A DNA stretch of 64,000 nucleotides from an uncultured Clostridia bacterium (GCA_934438075.1 CAKSBF010000003.1:124001-188000), one strand, 5' to 3'; shown: positions 27,630 to 37,404, counted from the stretch's first letter. The notes: generated by a model from the letters alone, not told the origin. Numbers and translations: made by a program.

Positions 27630-27683
27630 ATAACTATACAGCTAAGGCAGAATATTAGCACAACAAAAAGGAGGAAGATTACC

Positions 27684-28559
27684 ATGAGAAAAAGCAACAA
27701 GGCAGCCACATTGGCATTGTCTGTTTTCCTGGCATCCGCGGCATTGTCTCCAACGGTTTTTGCAGACAAATTTCTACCGGAGTTAACAGACAAAACAAAC
27801 GTTTCCGTTACGAAGCAGGGTGAGAAAATAGAGCTTTCAAACCCTTTGCTGGTTGAGCACGGTGAAATCTACCTTCCGATCAGAGAATTTTTAAACAAAA
27901 CAACGGCACAAAACACAGACATTCTCTGGAGCAATGACAGATCTGTAACCCTAAAAAGCAGTTATCTTGGGAATGATGAAAAAATTGTAAATACCACTGT
28001 GAAATTTTCCATTGATAAAAATGATTGTGAAATTACAAAAGAGGCAGCTGATGAAAAAACAGTCAGTGTGCTTTCCGTAAAACACTCACCCTTGCTAATC
28101 GACAGCAAAACCTATATTTCATATGAATTGGCAACTCTTTTAGACAAGGAAATTTCCATAACAAACGGTTTTGAAATTTCTGTTAATACCGACAGTGTCA
28201 ATACCAAACAGCTGGAAAAAGCCTTAACCTGGGCAGAAGCACTAAAGACGCGAGACGGTCAGCCGCGCTATGATATGATGACCGAAGGCATGCAAAAAGC
28301 GTTCATTGAAGATCAAAAAGCATTGATAAATGACGGTGACAATTGGAATTATGTCATTGGCGTATCCAGCCCGCAAACTCTTGCGTACGATATTTTTCTC
28401 GCAGACAACAATGCATATATCATTTATTATCAAACCGACAGCAGCGGCATGCGTTATGCCATAGGAGAAAAAATAACCTTTGAACAAACAGGAGAAGAGA
28501 TTCTTGTAAGCAGCAGCGAAACCTTCGGTGAATTGAGCCCGACTGTTGCCAATCAATAA
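27684..28559 (+). CDS. Secreted stalk-domain (copper amine oxidase N-terminal-like) protein
   Basis: A 291-residue exported protein: signal peptide with cleavage after SPTVFA (about residue 27), then a stalk-type domain with HGEIYLPIREFLNKTTAQNT and ILWSNDRSVTLKS, followed by a second repeat-like half with SKTYISYELATLLDK. The C-terminal 110 residues form a separate mixed region with no recognised motif. Such stalk domains in Clostridia are usually extracellular and non-catalytic. It is monocistronic, with its own promoter and terminator, and divergent from the sensor kinase. Function unknown; a cell-surface role is inferred. Confidence 0.65.
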   Translation: MRKSNKAATLALSVFLASAALSPTVFADKFLPELTDKTNVSVTKQGEKIELSNPLLVEHGEIYLPIREFLNKTTAQNTDILWSNDRSVTLKSSYLGNDEKIVNTTVKFSIDKNDCEITKEAADEKTVSVLSVKHSPLLIDSKTYISYELATLLDKEISITNGFEISVNTDSVNTKQLEKALTWAEALKTRDGQPRYDMMTEGMQKAFIEDQKALINDGDNWNYVIGVSSPQTLAYDIFLADNNAYIIYYQTDSSGMRYAIGEKITFEQTGEEILVSSSETFGELSPTVANQ

Positions 28560-28566
28560 ATATTAA

Positions 28567-28612
28567 AAAACCTTGCAGAAAGTAAACACGTTTTTCTGCA
28601 AGGTTTTTTTAT
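28567..28612. terminator. Bidirectional terminator between convergent genes
   Basis: The stem CCTTGCAGAAA pairs with TTTCTGCAAGG, flanked by an A-run on the left and a T-run on the right, so it terminates in both directions. It serves the stalk-domain gene from the left and cdaR from the right. Confidence 0.9.
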
Positions 28613-28621
28613 TACCAGCTT

Positions 28622-29575
28622 TTAATTCCGGGGAGTGCTTTGATGAATAAAGCGGAAGGTAAAGCTATTGCCCTCCAGGGAGCGAACTCCTTGCGGCAAA
28701 TCTAATTCTGCTACCGCCTCCCCATTCTCATTAATATCGGAAATAGAAATTGCTTTCGTTCTCACACTGCTCAGCTTTTCAATCAAATCCTTCGGCCCCG
28801 CAACTTTAATTTGTTTTAAGCTTCCTGCATCCAGGCGGTAGTCGCCTATTCCGCCCGACTCCTGACTGTTGATAACAGGCTGAACCGTCACCTGTTTTGT
28901 TTTTAAAATCTCACATCGCACCTCTGCCTCTGTAACATCCGTTGTAATATAAGATGACTTGATTTCCTTGCCGTTAGAACCATATATTTTGAGCGGAACA
29001 ATTGTTTCCACATCCGCGTCACGTCCCGCAGCATCTACTTCCGCAGTCACTTTTGATACGCCATCCAATAGTGATTTCGGACCTTTTAGGGTAACCTGCT
29101 GCGGCGAAGCAGTCAGCGCACCGGTTGTAAAATCTGTCTTTGGCTCGCCTATCGCCTCTGCATCAATCGGTTTCTGTATCGTAACAAGATTATCCACTTC
29201 GACGGTTAAAGCAGATGGATGCTGGTTAATAATCTCTAAATTACCGTACGGCAAAACAATGCTCGTGTATACCATATGCGTTCCCGTATTATCAATCGAA
29301 CTGACATCTGCAAGCACTGTAGTATTTTCCGGTGTCACATCAATTGCGTATTTCCGTTTTCCACGGATTTTAATATCAATCGTATGTTCCTTGTCATTTA
29401 GCAACACCAACCCTCTGTTTTCCAGGGTACTCTGCTGAGTGAATACAACCGGTATTCCCTTCACTGTGCGCTCAATATCAGGACTTTGTATCTGTACCAC
29501 ATAAAACCAAAGAGCTATGGCAATTAATACAGATAATATTTTGAGAGCAAAATCGCTGCTTATTTTCTTTTTCAT
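28622..29575 (-). CDS. cdaR: CdaR (YbbR-domain) regulator of diadenylate cyclase
   Basis: A 317-residue protein with an N-terminal membrane helix (ILSVLIAIALWFYVVQIQSP) and an extracellular part of three YbbR-type repeats, recognisable by strings such as VTLKGPKSLLDGVSKVTAEV and IKVAGPKDLIEKLSSVRT. YbbR proteins bind and modulate CdaA. Its ATG overlaps the cdaA stop by four bases. In most Firmicutes glmM follows; here a terminator follows directly instead. Confidence 0.9.
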   Translation of the reverse strand: MKKKISSDFALKILSVLIAIALWFYVVQIQSPDIERTVKGIPVVFTQQSTLENRGLVLLNDKEHTIDIKIRGKRKYAIDVTPENTTVLADVSSIDNTGTHMVYTSIVLPYGNLEIINQHPSALTVEVDNLVTIQKPIDAEAIGEPKTDFTTGALTASPQQVTLKGPKSLLDGVSKVTAEVDAAGRDADVETIVPLKIYGSNGKEIKSSYITTDVTEAEVRCEILKTKQVTVQPVINSQESGGIGDYRLDAGSLKQIKVAGPKDLIEKLSSVRTKAISISDINENGEAVAELDLPQGVRSLEGNSFTFRFIHQSTPRN

Positions 29576-30414
29576 TTATTATCCCTCCCTTTCCAAAAAC
29601 GGAGGTTTTTCGCTTTCTCCTGTTCCGGCTCCCTTACAAGCTTATTTAATACTCGGCTTAATGATGCCACAGAAAGATTGCGTATCATATCCCCGCCAAT
29701 CATGACAGAAATTTTGCCGGTTTCTTCCGAAACCACCAACACAACACAATCCGACTGTTCACTAATTCCCAAACCAGCACGATGTCTTGTTCCAAACTCC
29801 TTGCTAAGGTTTTTATTACCGGAAAGCGGCAATACGCAGGCCGCCTTGTATATTTTTCCATTTCGCACAATAACAGCGCCATCGTGCAGCGGTGTATTTG
29901 GCACAAAGATATTTTCTATCAGCTCCGAGGAAATATCCGCGTTAATAAAAGTACCGCCCGTCAGCATATCGTCAAGCTTTGTCCGTCGCTCAAAAACCAT
30001 AAGCGCTCCCGTTTTGGTTCGGGACATTGCGTTAACAGCCAGACAAATTTCGTCAATCATATCCTCTTCGGATTTCTTATCATCAAAAGAGAAAATACTG
30101 CCAAACTTACTGCGCCCCATATGTTCCAAGCCACGACGCAGCTCCGGCTGGAAAACAATCAAAAGCGCTGTCACACCAACCTGCATTGTGTTTAAAAGAA
30201 TAAAATTAATCACATTCAGTTGGAACCAGTCAGACAAATACATGATAACCAGTAGGATTCCGATACCCTTCAATAACTGTGCCGCGCGCGTCTGCCTGAT
30301 AAAACGTATTACATTATACACAATAAAAGCAACCAAAATGATATCAATAATATCCGTCAACTGTATGGTTTTCACAAACGGATATATCGTTGCATTTATG
30401 TAATTTGCAAGCAT
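29572..30414 (-). CDS. cdaA: Diadenylate cyclase CdaA
   Basis: Membrane-bound c-di-AMP synthase of 280 residues. Three N-terminal membrane helices are followed by the DAC domain carrying DGAVIVRNGKI and RHRAGLGISEQSD, the two catalytic motifs (DGA and RHR). Makes c-di-AMP from two ATP, a signal for osmotic and cell-wall homeostasis. AAGGAGAGG precedes the ATG. It is first in a two-gene unit with cdaR. Confidence 0.95.
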   Translation of the reverse strand: MLANYINATIYPFVKTIQLTDIIDIILVAFIVYNVIRFIRQTRAAQLLKGIGILLVIMYLSDWFQLNVINFILLNTMQVGVTALLIVFQPELRRGLEHMGRSKFGSIFSFDDKKSEEDMIDEICLAVNAMSRTKTGALMVFERRTKLDDMLTGGTFINADISSELIENIFVPNTPLHDGAVIVRNGKIYKAACVLPLSGNKNLSKEFGTRHRAGLGISEQSDCVVLVVSEETGKISVMIGGDMIRNLSVASLSRVLNKLVREPEQEKAKNLRFWKGRDNK

Positions 30415-30566
30415 GGTGTCCTCTCCTTTTTCAATATTTTTCCATGGCCATATACCATGCAGAAGAAAAATTTAACGCTGTAAAAGCCTATTGAATAAAC
30501 ACAAAACGTTGGTTTCATATAAATCCATTTTGAGCCGGTTCAAAGCATACGTAAATTACCGTTTAC

Positions 30567-30596
30567 ATTATACCACACTCCGCCTTCAAAACGCAA
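30567..30596 (-). promoter_or_regulatory. Promoter of cdaA-cdaR
   Basis: Minus strand TTGCGT, 18-base spacer and TATAAT preceded by TGG (extended -10). It gives a leader of about 145 bases before cdaA. I found no recognisable riboswitch in that leader. Confidence 0.65.
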
Positions 30597-30635
30597 TGCG
30601 ATTTAGAAAATTTCCAAAACTTTAACAAATAGTTT

Positions 30636-31307
30636 TTATACGGATGACTCAACCCTACAAACTGTCAATTCTTTGCCGTCAACTGTAAATTTAATATCAT
30701 ACTCACCATACTCCATGCTGTAAATTCTTTCTTTATCGTCGTGATATGAAGGGCGCGGATCATTTTTTAATACTTCAATTACTGCCGACCTCTGTTCTTC
30801 CTTCAATTTTTTCAATAACTCATCAGGAAAGTTAACCTTCAAAGCATAATCAACAAAATCTGCCGCAAAACCGCTCAATGCATCCGGATGCGAATCCGTA
30901 TAAGGAAGATAAGGTTTAATGTCATAAATTGGTGTCCCATTCATCAAATCAGCTCCCGATACCCGCAAAACAAGGCCATAACAGTCTGTACGTTCTACAC
31001 AAAGCAACCTCACAGAAGATAAACCAATGGGATTTGGCCGAAACGGTGAACGAGTGGCAAATACCCCCATGCGCTTGTTACCGCCAAGCCGCGGCGGACG
31101 CACCGTCGGCTGAAAATCATGCGTCACACTTTCCGAAAAATTCCATATCAACCACAAGTGCGAATACTCTTCAATACCGCGCAAAGCCTCTGCATTGCGA
31201 TACTCCGGCTCAAAAATAATCAGCGATTCTGTCTCTGCAAGCCCGCTCTGCCTCGGAATCCCAAACTTTGTACGAAACTCATTCTGTATTTTTGCAATTA
31301 TTTTCAT
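30636..31307 (-). CDS. TrmO/TsaA-family tRNA methyltransferase-like protein
   Basis: About 223 residues from ATG 31307, with the TsaA/TrmO core: EEYSHLWLIWNF, RPPRLGGNKRMGVFATRSPFRPNPIGLSSVRLL and DLMNGTPIYDIKPYLPYTDS. TrmO enzymes methylate t6A37 to m6t6A37 in tRNA using SAM. An in-frame start 72 bases upstream exists, but family alignment and GGAGGG upstream (spacing is long) favour 31307. It follows the ABC exporter genes by 82 bases on the same strand and may be co-transcribed, although no functional link is evident. Confidence 0.85.
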   Translation of the reverse strand: MKIIAKIQNEFRTKFGIPRQSGLAETESLIIFEPEYRNAEALRGIEEYSHLWLIWNFSESVTHDFQPTVRPPRLGGNKRMGVFATRSPFRPNPIGLSSVRLLCVERTDCYGLVLRVSGADLMNGTPIYDIKPYLPYTDSHPDALSGFAADFVDYALKVNFPDELLKKLKEEQRSAVIEVLKNDPRPSYHDDKERIYSMEYGEYDIKFTVDGKELTVCRVESSV

Positions 31308-31389
31308 ATGTAACGAGTCCCTCCAATTAAAATAATAACATGACACAAGTTTGTAAAGTTTTGAAATAAAAGCAAACAATATATAATAT

Positions 31390-33270
31390 TTATGTCTGCG
31401 AACCGGAAAACTGTGTCATATACAGCGAATAATATCTGCCCTTTTTCTCTAACAGCTCCTCATGATTACCCACTTCAGCCACTTTGCCTTCTTCCATAAC
31501 GACAATTTTATCCGCATCACGGATAGTTGACAGGCGATGCGCAATAATCAAACTGGTACGGTTTTTCATTAAGTTTACCATCGCATCCTGAATGTCCTGC
31601 TCCGTTCTGGTATCAACCGAAGAGGTCGCTTCATCCAAAATCAAAATTTTCGGATCAGCAAGCACCGCACGCGCTATTGTTAAAAGCTGTCTTTGACCTT
31701 GAGACAACCCTGCCCCTGCCTGTTTTAAAATAGTCTGATAACCTTGCGGCAAACGATCAATAAATGTGTCGCAACGGCTTACACTTGCCGCCTCTCGCAT
31801 CATTTCCTCCGTTGCATTTTGATTGGCATAGCAAATATTATGCGCAACTGTATCGGAAAATAACACCGTATCCTGGAGCACAATGGCTACATTGTGCCGA
31901 AGCTCATCTCGCCGAATATCATTAATATTAACGCCGTCTATCAATATTTCACCGGAATCAATCGGATAAAAACGCATTAAAAGGTTAACAACCGTAGTCT
32001 TGCCGCTTCCTGTCGCCCCTACCAGAGCAATCTTTTGACCGGGTTTTATTTCCAGATTAAAATCACATAGCGCCTGTTTGCCCGGAACATAGGAAAAATC
32101 AACATGTCGAAACGAAACCTCACCCCTTATCTGTTGCATAGATAAAACTCCGCTGTTATCCTCGTCGGGTTGGTCGATCAATTCAAAAACACGCTCCGCA
32201 CCCGCAACAGCAGTCTGAATAGAGCCATATAACTGAGCGATTTCATTAATCGGACGCGAAAACTGTTTGGCATATATAATAAACGCCGATATCACGCCGA
32301 CAGTAATTAATCCGCTTAAGGCAAAAAATCCGCCAAATGCCGCCACAATTACAAAGCTGATATTAGAAATACAATTCATCAGAGGACCCATAGATCCGCC
32401 TAAAATTTCCGCCCGCAAACCTACTTTTGTCAATTCTTCCGACGCTGCATTAAACTCCTTCATAACATCCTTCTGCTTATTATACGCTGCAACAGAACGA
32501 TATCCGGTAATCATTTCTTCTGCATGACCGTTTAATGCTCCCAAAGCCTCCGAACGTCTGCGGAATATTTTTCTCATAACCTCAGACATTTTTTTGGTAA
32601 CAAAAACCGTAAGCAGCACCGTAAGCAAAGTAATCAGCGTGAGCTGCCAACAATACCAAAGCATAATAGCAACAGTACCGACAATCGTTAATATGCCCGA
32701 CACTAAAGAACCCAAGCTCTGCGAAACAGTATTAGAAATATTTTCTACATCATTTGTCATACGACTCATCACATCACCACTGGAATGAGTATCCAGATAC
32801 CGTATGGACAGATAGTCTATCTTCCGAAACAAATCATGTCTCATCTGCCGTACAATGTTCTGACTTAGTTTTGCCGCAAATAGTGATTGTACAAGCGTCC
32901 CGCCTACCTGCAGCAGATATACCGCCGCAAGCAACAGCAAAAGCACAGGCAAGGTCTGCCAGCTGCGCTGTGTAATATGGTCAATGGCATTTCCCTGAAT
33001 TGCCGGAGCCGCAAGCGAAGTCAACGTTACCAGCAACACCGCCAAAATTAAAACTGCCAGCAATCGCTTTGATTTTCCAAAATATTGCAGCAGCCGGCGC
33101 ATTGTTTGCTGCGCCTGTTTTGGTTTTTCCACCTCTTGCCCCATTCCGCGCCCGGGACCTCCCCTTCGACCAAAGGGAACATTCTGTTGCTTCTGTGTGT
33201 TTGTATAACGATATACATTCTGTCGCTGTTCCTGTTTTTCAAAGCCCTTTGGCACCGCCTCTGTCCGCAT
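31390..33270 (-). CDS. ABC exporter half-transporter with canonical ATPase site
   Basis: A 626-residue type IV exporter half: about 60 extra N-terminal residues rich in Gln/Gly/Arg, six membrane helices, then a nucleotide-binding domain with Walker A GATGSGKTT, signature LSQGQ and Walker B ILILDEATSSVD with the catalytic glutamate. The start codon overlaps the stop of the partner gene as TAATG. Paired with the product of 33270-34994 as a heterodimer. LSQGQ is a weakened signature, matching the partner's degenerate Walker B. Substrate unknown; multidrug or lipid export is typical of the family. Confidence 0.9.
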   Translation of the reverse strand: MRTEAVPKGFEKQEQRQNVYRYTNTQKQQNVPFGRRGGPGRGMGQEVEKPKQAQQTMRRLLQYFGKSKRLLAVLILAVLLVTLTSLAAPAIQGNAIDHITQRSWQTLPVLLLLLAAVYLLQVGGTLVQSLFAAKLSQNIVRQMRHDLFRKIDYLSIRYLDTHSSGDVMSRMTNDVENISNTVSQSLGSLVSGILTIVGTVAIMLWYCWQLTLITLLTVLLTVFVTKKMSEVMRKIFRRRSEALGALNGHAEEMITGYRSVAAYNKQKDVMKEFNAASEELTKVGLRAEILGGSMGPLMNCISNISFVIVAAFGGFFALSGLITVGVISAFIIYAKQFSRPINEIAQLYGSIQTAVAGAERVFELIDQPDEDNSGVLSMQQIRGEVSFRHVDFSYVPGKQALCDFNLEIKPGQKIALVGATGSGKTTVVNLLMRFYPIDSGEILIDGVNINDIRRDELRHNVAIVLQDTVLFSDTVAHNICYANQNATEEMMREAASVSRCDTFIDRLPQGYQTILKQAGAGLSQGQRQLLTIARAVLADPKILILDEATSSVDTRTEQDIQDAMVNLMKNRTSLIIAHRLSTIRDADKIVVMEEGKVAEVGNHEELLEKKGRYYSLYMTQFSGSQT

Positions 33271-34994
33271 TATCGTCCGCTCCCTTCTTCCTTCTGCTGA
33301 GAATGATAGATATCCCTGTACACTGCCGAACTTTTCAAAAGTTCCTCATGCGAAGCGCAGCCGACAATCTTCCCATTTTCTAAAACAGCGATTCGATCCG
33401 CATCTTTGACGGATGCTATTCTCTGCGCAATAATAATCTTGGTGCTTTCAGGGCATTCTTTCTTCAGTGCTTCATACAGTTTTGCCTCTGTTTTCAAATC
33501 AAGCGCACTGGTAGAATCATCAAAAATTAATATTTCTGCTTTTTTTAATACAGCACGTGCAAGTGCAATCCGCTGTTTCTGGCCTCCCGACAGCGAATGT
33601 CCTCCCTCTGTTACCTGTGTATAATAGCCGTTTGCTGTGTCGCATATAAAATCATCTGCCTGCGCAGTTTCTGCCGCTTGCTTAATCTCCCAGGGCGACG
33701 CACCGTTTCTGCCCCACCGAATATTTTCCTCAATCGGACGCGAATACAGCTCTGCCTTTTGCAACACAATAGCCACCTTATCACGAAGCTGCTCCAATGA
33801 ATAATCTTTTACATCGACCCCGTCTACCAAAATATTTCCATTTGTCGCATCATAAAAACGTGGAATTAAGTTTACCAACGAACTTTTGCCGCTGCCGGTT
33901 GCACCAATAACAGCAAAGGTTTCTCCGCCGTGAACCCGAAAAGAAATATCACTCAGTACCGCGTGATTTGCCGCATCCGGATAAGCAAAACTTACATTTT
34001 GAAATTCTATCTCTCCCTTACCTTTCTCGTTCTGCATCCCGGCGCCGTCTTTGATAATCGGCTCACAGGACATCACCTCTCTGATTCTGTCCCATGATGC
34101 ACCTGCACGTGTAAAGGTTTGAAAAATATTCGCCATAAACATCACACCATGAAGAATCATTGCCATATAAGTGATTGCCGCCATAATATTACCCGGCGTG
34201 AGTCCTGCACTGTTTTTAACCGATATGCCGCCGACATATATAATCGCTACGACGCATAGATTCAGAACAATGTTCATACAAGGATTCATAAACGCTAAAA
34301 GTGACTGCACTCTAAGATTTACATCACACAATTCTCCATTTGCCGCATCAAAATGCGCCAATTCATATTCTTCTTTGACATATGCTTTTACCACACGCGC
34401 ACCTGCAATATTTTCCTGCATGATATGGTTAATATTGTCCAGCTTTCTTTGTACTGTCCCAAACAGCGGTGATGCTTTTTTCATAAAATAATACACAAAG
34501 AAGGCAACAAACGGTAAACCAAAAGCCGCAATGACTGCAAATTTCGGTGCCTGCAAATACAGCATAAAAATACCGCCGAGAAACATCAATGAGCAACGCA
34601 CCACCGAGCGCACAGACATCATTACCATATTCTGCACCTGAGTAACATCATTGGTCAAACGCGTTACAAGCGAACCTGTGGAAAATTTATCTGTCTGCTG
34701 AAATGACAAATGCATCACCTCGGAAAATAAATCTTTACGCAAATCATTTCCAAACTGCTGTGCTGCCAGATTAGCAAAAACACCGCTCATAACGCCGCAA
34801 AATCCTCCAAACAATACCAACACTACCATGCGGAGTCCTACCTGTAAAACCACAGTCATATTCTGCGCCAAAACACCGTCATCCACAATAGATGCCATCA
34901 AATCCGGCTGAAGCAAATCCATCGTAATTTCCCCAACCATAAACAAAGGTGCCAACAAACAATAAAACCAGTATTTTTTCAAGTATTTAAACAT
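33270..34994 (-). CDS. ABC exporter half-transporter with degenerate catalytic site
   Basis: A 574-residue exporter half with six membrane helices and an ATP-binding domain: Walker A GATGSGKSS, canonical signature LSGGQ and Walker B ILIFDDSTSALD, where Asp replaces the catalytic Glu. This is the hallmark of the non-hydrolysing site in heterodimeric exporters such as TM287/288. Its start overlaps the AraC regulator gene and its stop overlaps the partner gene, so the three genes form one tight operon. Confidence 0.9.
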   Translation of the reverse strand: MFKYLKKYWFYCLLAPLFMVGEITMDLLQPDLMASIVDDGVLAQNMTVVLQVGLRMVVLVLFGGFCGVMSGVFANLAAQQFGNDLRKDLFSEVMHLSFQQTDKFSTGSLVTRLTNDVTQVQNMVMMSVRSVVRCSLMFLGGIFMLYLQAPKFAVIAAFGLPFVAFFVYYFMKKASPLFGTVQRKLDNINHIMQENIAGARVVKAYVKEEYELAHFDAANGELCDVNLRVQSLLAFMNPCMNIVLNLCVVAIIYVGGISVKNSAGLTPGNIMAAITYMAMILHGVMFMANIFQTFTRAGASWDRIREVMSCEPIIKDGAGMQNEKGKGEIEFQNVSFAYPDAANHAVLSDISFRVHGGETFAVIGATGSGKSSLVNLIPRFYDATNGNILVDGVDVKDYSLEQLRDKVAIVLQKAELYSRPIEENIRWGRNGASPWEIKQAAETAQADDFICDTANGYYTQVTEGGHSLSGGQKQRIALARAVLKKAEILIFDDSTSALDLKTEAKLYEALKKECPESTKIIIAQRIASVKDADRIAVLENGKIVGCASHEELLKSSAVYRDIYHSQQKEEGSGR

Positions 34995-35812
34995 GTCATC
35001 TCTCCTGTCTGCTTTTGCAAAGCTGCATAACGATGCGGTGTGATTCCCTTAATCTTTTTAAATACCGACGCAAAATAATTACTGTCGCTGTATCCGCATC
35101 TGCCGGCAATCTCCGTAACTGACAGATTAGTTCCGGACAGCAGAGCTTCCGCATTTGTAATACGTACATAAGTAATAAATTCATTAACACCAACTCCGGT
35201 TACACTCTTAAATTTTCTTGACAAATGCGCCTCACTGATAGCAAAGCGATTGCTCAGCAGCTTTAAAGAAAGTTCACCGGCAAAATTTTCCCGAATATAA
35301 TCCGACACCGCCATGATCATTTTTCCCGTTGCATCTATTTTCGGCCGACATTCACGTTTTAAGCGGCACAGCAAAACCAACAATTCCAAAATATACAACC
35401 TCAGCTGAATTTCCTTATATTCCCGCTCTTCACTGTATTCCTTTTCAATCTTCCGAACAATTTCATCCACACGCGGAAGCTGATTTGGCGGAATATAGAT
35501 TAATTTGCAATGAGATAATTCTTCAAGCAATATTTTGCTTTTATCATCAAAGAGTTCATCGCCAAAGCTTAAAAGAAACCTCTCGTTGTGCAAACATTGT
35601 TCACTGTCGGTTTTGTGAATCATGCCTTTGGGAACAAAAATCAAATTACCCTTCTCGAGTTGAAACACTTCATCGCCAATCATGTATTTGGTTTCACCGT
35701 CAATCAGATAATACAGCTCATAATCGTTGTGATAATGAATCTGAGTGAATTTTTTGCGATTCTGCACTTTCTCGCGCGATACTGCGGAGTTTAAATAAGT
35801 GATAACTTCCAT
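34979..35812 (-). CDS. AraC-family transcriptional regulator with N-terminal cupin
   Basis: A 277-residue regulator with an N-terminal AraC-binding cupin (HYHNDYELYYLIDGETKYMIG) and a C-terminal double helix-turn-helix (LSLKLLSNRFAISEAHLSRK and LSVTEIAGRCGYSDSNYFAS). It is first in the operon with the ABC exporter and divergent from uxaB-uxaA-uxaC. It could control the exporter, the galacturonate genes, or both; a sugar-type ligand is typical for this architecture. Confidence 0.9.
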   Translation of the reverse strand: MEVITYLNSAVSREKVQNRKKFTQIHYHNDYELYYLIDGETKYMIGDEVFQLEKGNLIFVPKGMIHKTDSEQCLHNERFLLSFGDELFDDKSKILLEELSHCKLIYIPPNQLPRVDEIVRKIEKEYSEEREYKEIQLRLYILELLVLLCRLKRECRPKIDATGKMIMAVSDYIRENFAGELSLKLLSNRFAISEAHLSRKFKSVTGVGVNEFITYVRITNAEALLSGTNLSVTEIAGRCGYSDSNYFASVFKKIKGITPHRYAALQKQTGEMTCLNT

Positions 35813-35980
35813 GAGATTTCACCTCGGTTAAAAAAATGGATTGAAAAAAGATAATTTATAGGTACATTTTTATTTGCATCTGGATTTGTAAATGAATTTT
35901 AGTGAATAAGCAAACGTACTTCCACTCCATGCTTAAAAGCTTTGCGCTCACTTGATAAAGAAATATTTTCCTTCCCCACC

Positions 35981-36009
35981 ATCATACCACACTTTTCAAA
36001 TATAATCAA
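35981..36009 (-). promoter_or_regulatory. Promoter of the araC-like/ABC exporter operon
   Basis: Minus strand TTGATT, 17-base spacer and TATGAT preceded by TGG (extended -10), with a start near 35974 and about 160 bases of leader. The 296-base gap to uxaB also holds the plus-strand signals, for which I saw AT-rich stretches but no convincing -35/-10 pair. Confidence 0.55.
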
Positions 36010-36108
36010 GATTTTCTTGTTTTTGTATGAATATAGCAAAATATTTAATGAATTATAGAAATATTTGTTTTACAATAAAGACAAGAAAACAATCAGGAGG
36101 GCAAAATT

Positions 36109-37404
36109 ATGTTTACAAAACCAAAGCGTCGTGAAAAAATAATTCAATTTGGTGAAGGAGGCTTTCTGCGCGGCTTTGTTGACTGGATTGTGCAGCTGAC
36201 CGACGAAGCAAGTGATTTTAATGCAGGCGTTGTTGTTGTACAGCCTATCGAAAAAGGTATGTGTGATAAGCTGGAAGCGCAAAACTGCGTCTACACACAT
36301 GTTATGCGCGGCATAAAAAACGGCATCCCAACCGTTGAAAAAAAGGTGATTGACGTAATCTCCAGAACGGTACAACCATATCAAAGTTTTGACCGCTATC
36401 TTGCTTTAGCAGAAAATCCCGATTTTCGTTTTGTTGTTTCCAACACTACCGAATCCGGTATTGCGTTTTCAGAAAATGATTGTCCGGAAAATGCTCCAAA
36501 TATTACTTTCCCTGCAAAACTTACACTTTTGCTGAAGAAACGTTTTGACTTGGGACTCGGCGGTTTCATTTTTCTGCCTTGTGAATTAATCGACAAAAAC
36601 GGCGCCACCTTAAAAAAATATATTTTAAAATACGCCGATATGTGGAAGCTCGGTCAGGACTTTATCCGTTGGGTAGAAAACGAAAATATCTTCTGTAATA
36701 CATTGGTTGACCGAATTGTAACCGGCTACCCGTTTAACGAAGATATGAAGCTCGGCTATGAGGACAATATGGTGAATACCAGTGAAATCTTCCACCTTTG
36801 GGTTATTGAAGGACCAAAATCCATCGCGGAAGAATTTCCGTTTGAAAAGGCACAGCTGAATATTATTCTCACCGATAATTTGGAACGCTACCGCACCAGA
36901 AAAGTCCGCATTTTAAACGGCGCCCACACCTCTATGATTCCGTATGCGCTGCTGGAGGGTATCGAAACCGTCGGCGATTGCATGAAAGACGAAAAAATGA
37001 GCGCTTTTGTCAAGGCCTGCGTTTATGAGGAAATTATTCCTACACTTGACCTGCCCGAGCAGGAATTAATTGACTATGCCGACAATGTATTTGAACGTTT
37101 TTCCAACCCGTACATCCGTCACCTGTGTTCCTCCATCGCACTCAACTCTGTCAGCAAATTCAAAGTGCGCGTATTGCCGTCTATATTAGAATACATTAAA
37201 CGCAAAAATGCAATGCCCGACCACCTTTTGCTTTCTTTTGCAAAACTGATCGAATTTTATAAAACTGATATGACAAATGATGATAAAGCAGTAACAGAAT
37301 TTATGAAAAATTCTGATGTGGCGTCAATTTTATCAAATACCAAGCTTTGGGATCAGGACTTGTCCTTCCTTACAGAAGAAATTAACAGGAGAATTAAACT
37401 ATGA
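36109..37404 (+). CDS. uxaB: Tagaturonate reductase
   Basis: A 431-residue mannitol-dehydrogenase-family enzyme reducing D-tagaturonate to D-altronate with NADH. Landmarks are IIQFGEGGFLRGFVDWI (nucleotide-binding N-terminus), VVSNTTESGIAF, LGLGGFIFLPCELIDKNGATL and the conserved KVRILNGAHTSMIPYAL. Slightly shorter than E. coli UxaB, as usual in Firmicutes. AGGAGG precedes the ATG. First gene of uxaB-uxaA-uxaC; the next gene overlaps by four bases. Confidence 0.93.
   Translation: MFTKPKRREKIIQFGEGGFLRGFVDWIVQLTDEASDFNAGVVVVQPIEKGMCDKLEAQNCVYTHVMRGIKNGIPTVEKKVIDVISRTVQPYQSFDRYLALAENPDFRFVVSNTTESGIAFSENDCPENAPNITFPAKLTLLLKKRFDLGLGGFIFLPCELIDKNGATLKKYILKYADMWKLGQDFIRWVENENIFCNTLVDRIVTGYPFNEDMKLGYEDNMVNTSEIFHLWVIEGPKSIAEEFPFEKAQLNIILTDNLERYRTRKVRILNGAHTSMIPYALLEGIETVGDCMKDEKMSAFVKACVYEEIIPTLDLPEQELIDYADNVFERFSNPYIRHLCSSIALNSVSKFKVRVLPSILEYIKRKNAMPDHLLLSFAKLIEFYKTDMTNDDKAVTEFMKNSDVASILSNTKLWDQDLSFLTEEINRRIKL

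Noticed and set aside
29678..30403. Long plus-strand reading frame of 241 codons opposite cdaA
   Set aside because: It is the mirror of a strongly conserved coding sequence, has no ribosome binding site and no recognisable protein features.
30415..30560. Riboswitch (c-di-AMP type) in the cdaA leader
   Set aside because: The leader is 145 bases but I could not find the conserved paired elements of a ydaO-type riboswitch.
36001..36108. Plus-strand promoter of uxaB (TTGTAT with TTTAAT)
   Set aside because: The best pair has a 15-base spacer and weak boxes; AT-rich sequence offers many such matches, so it was not listed.
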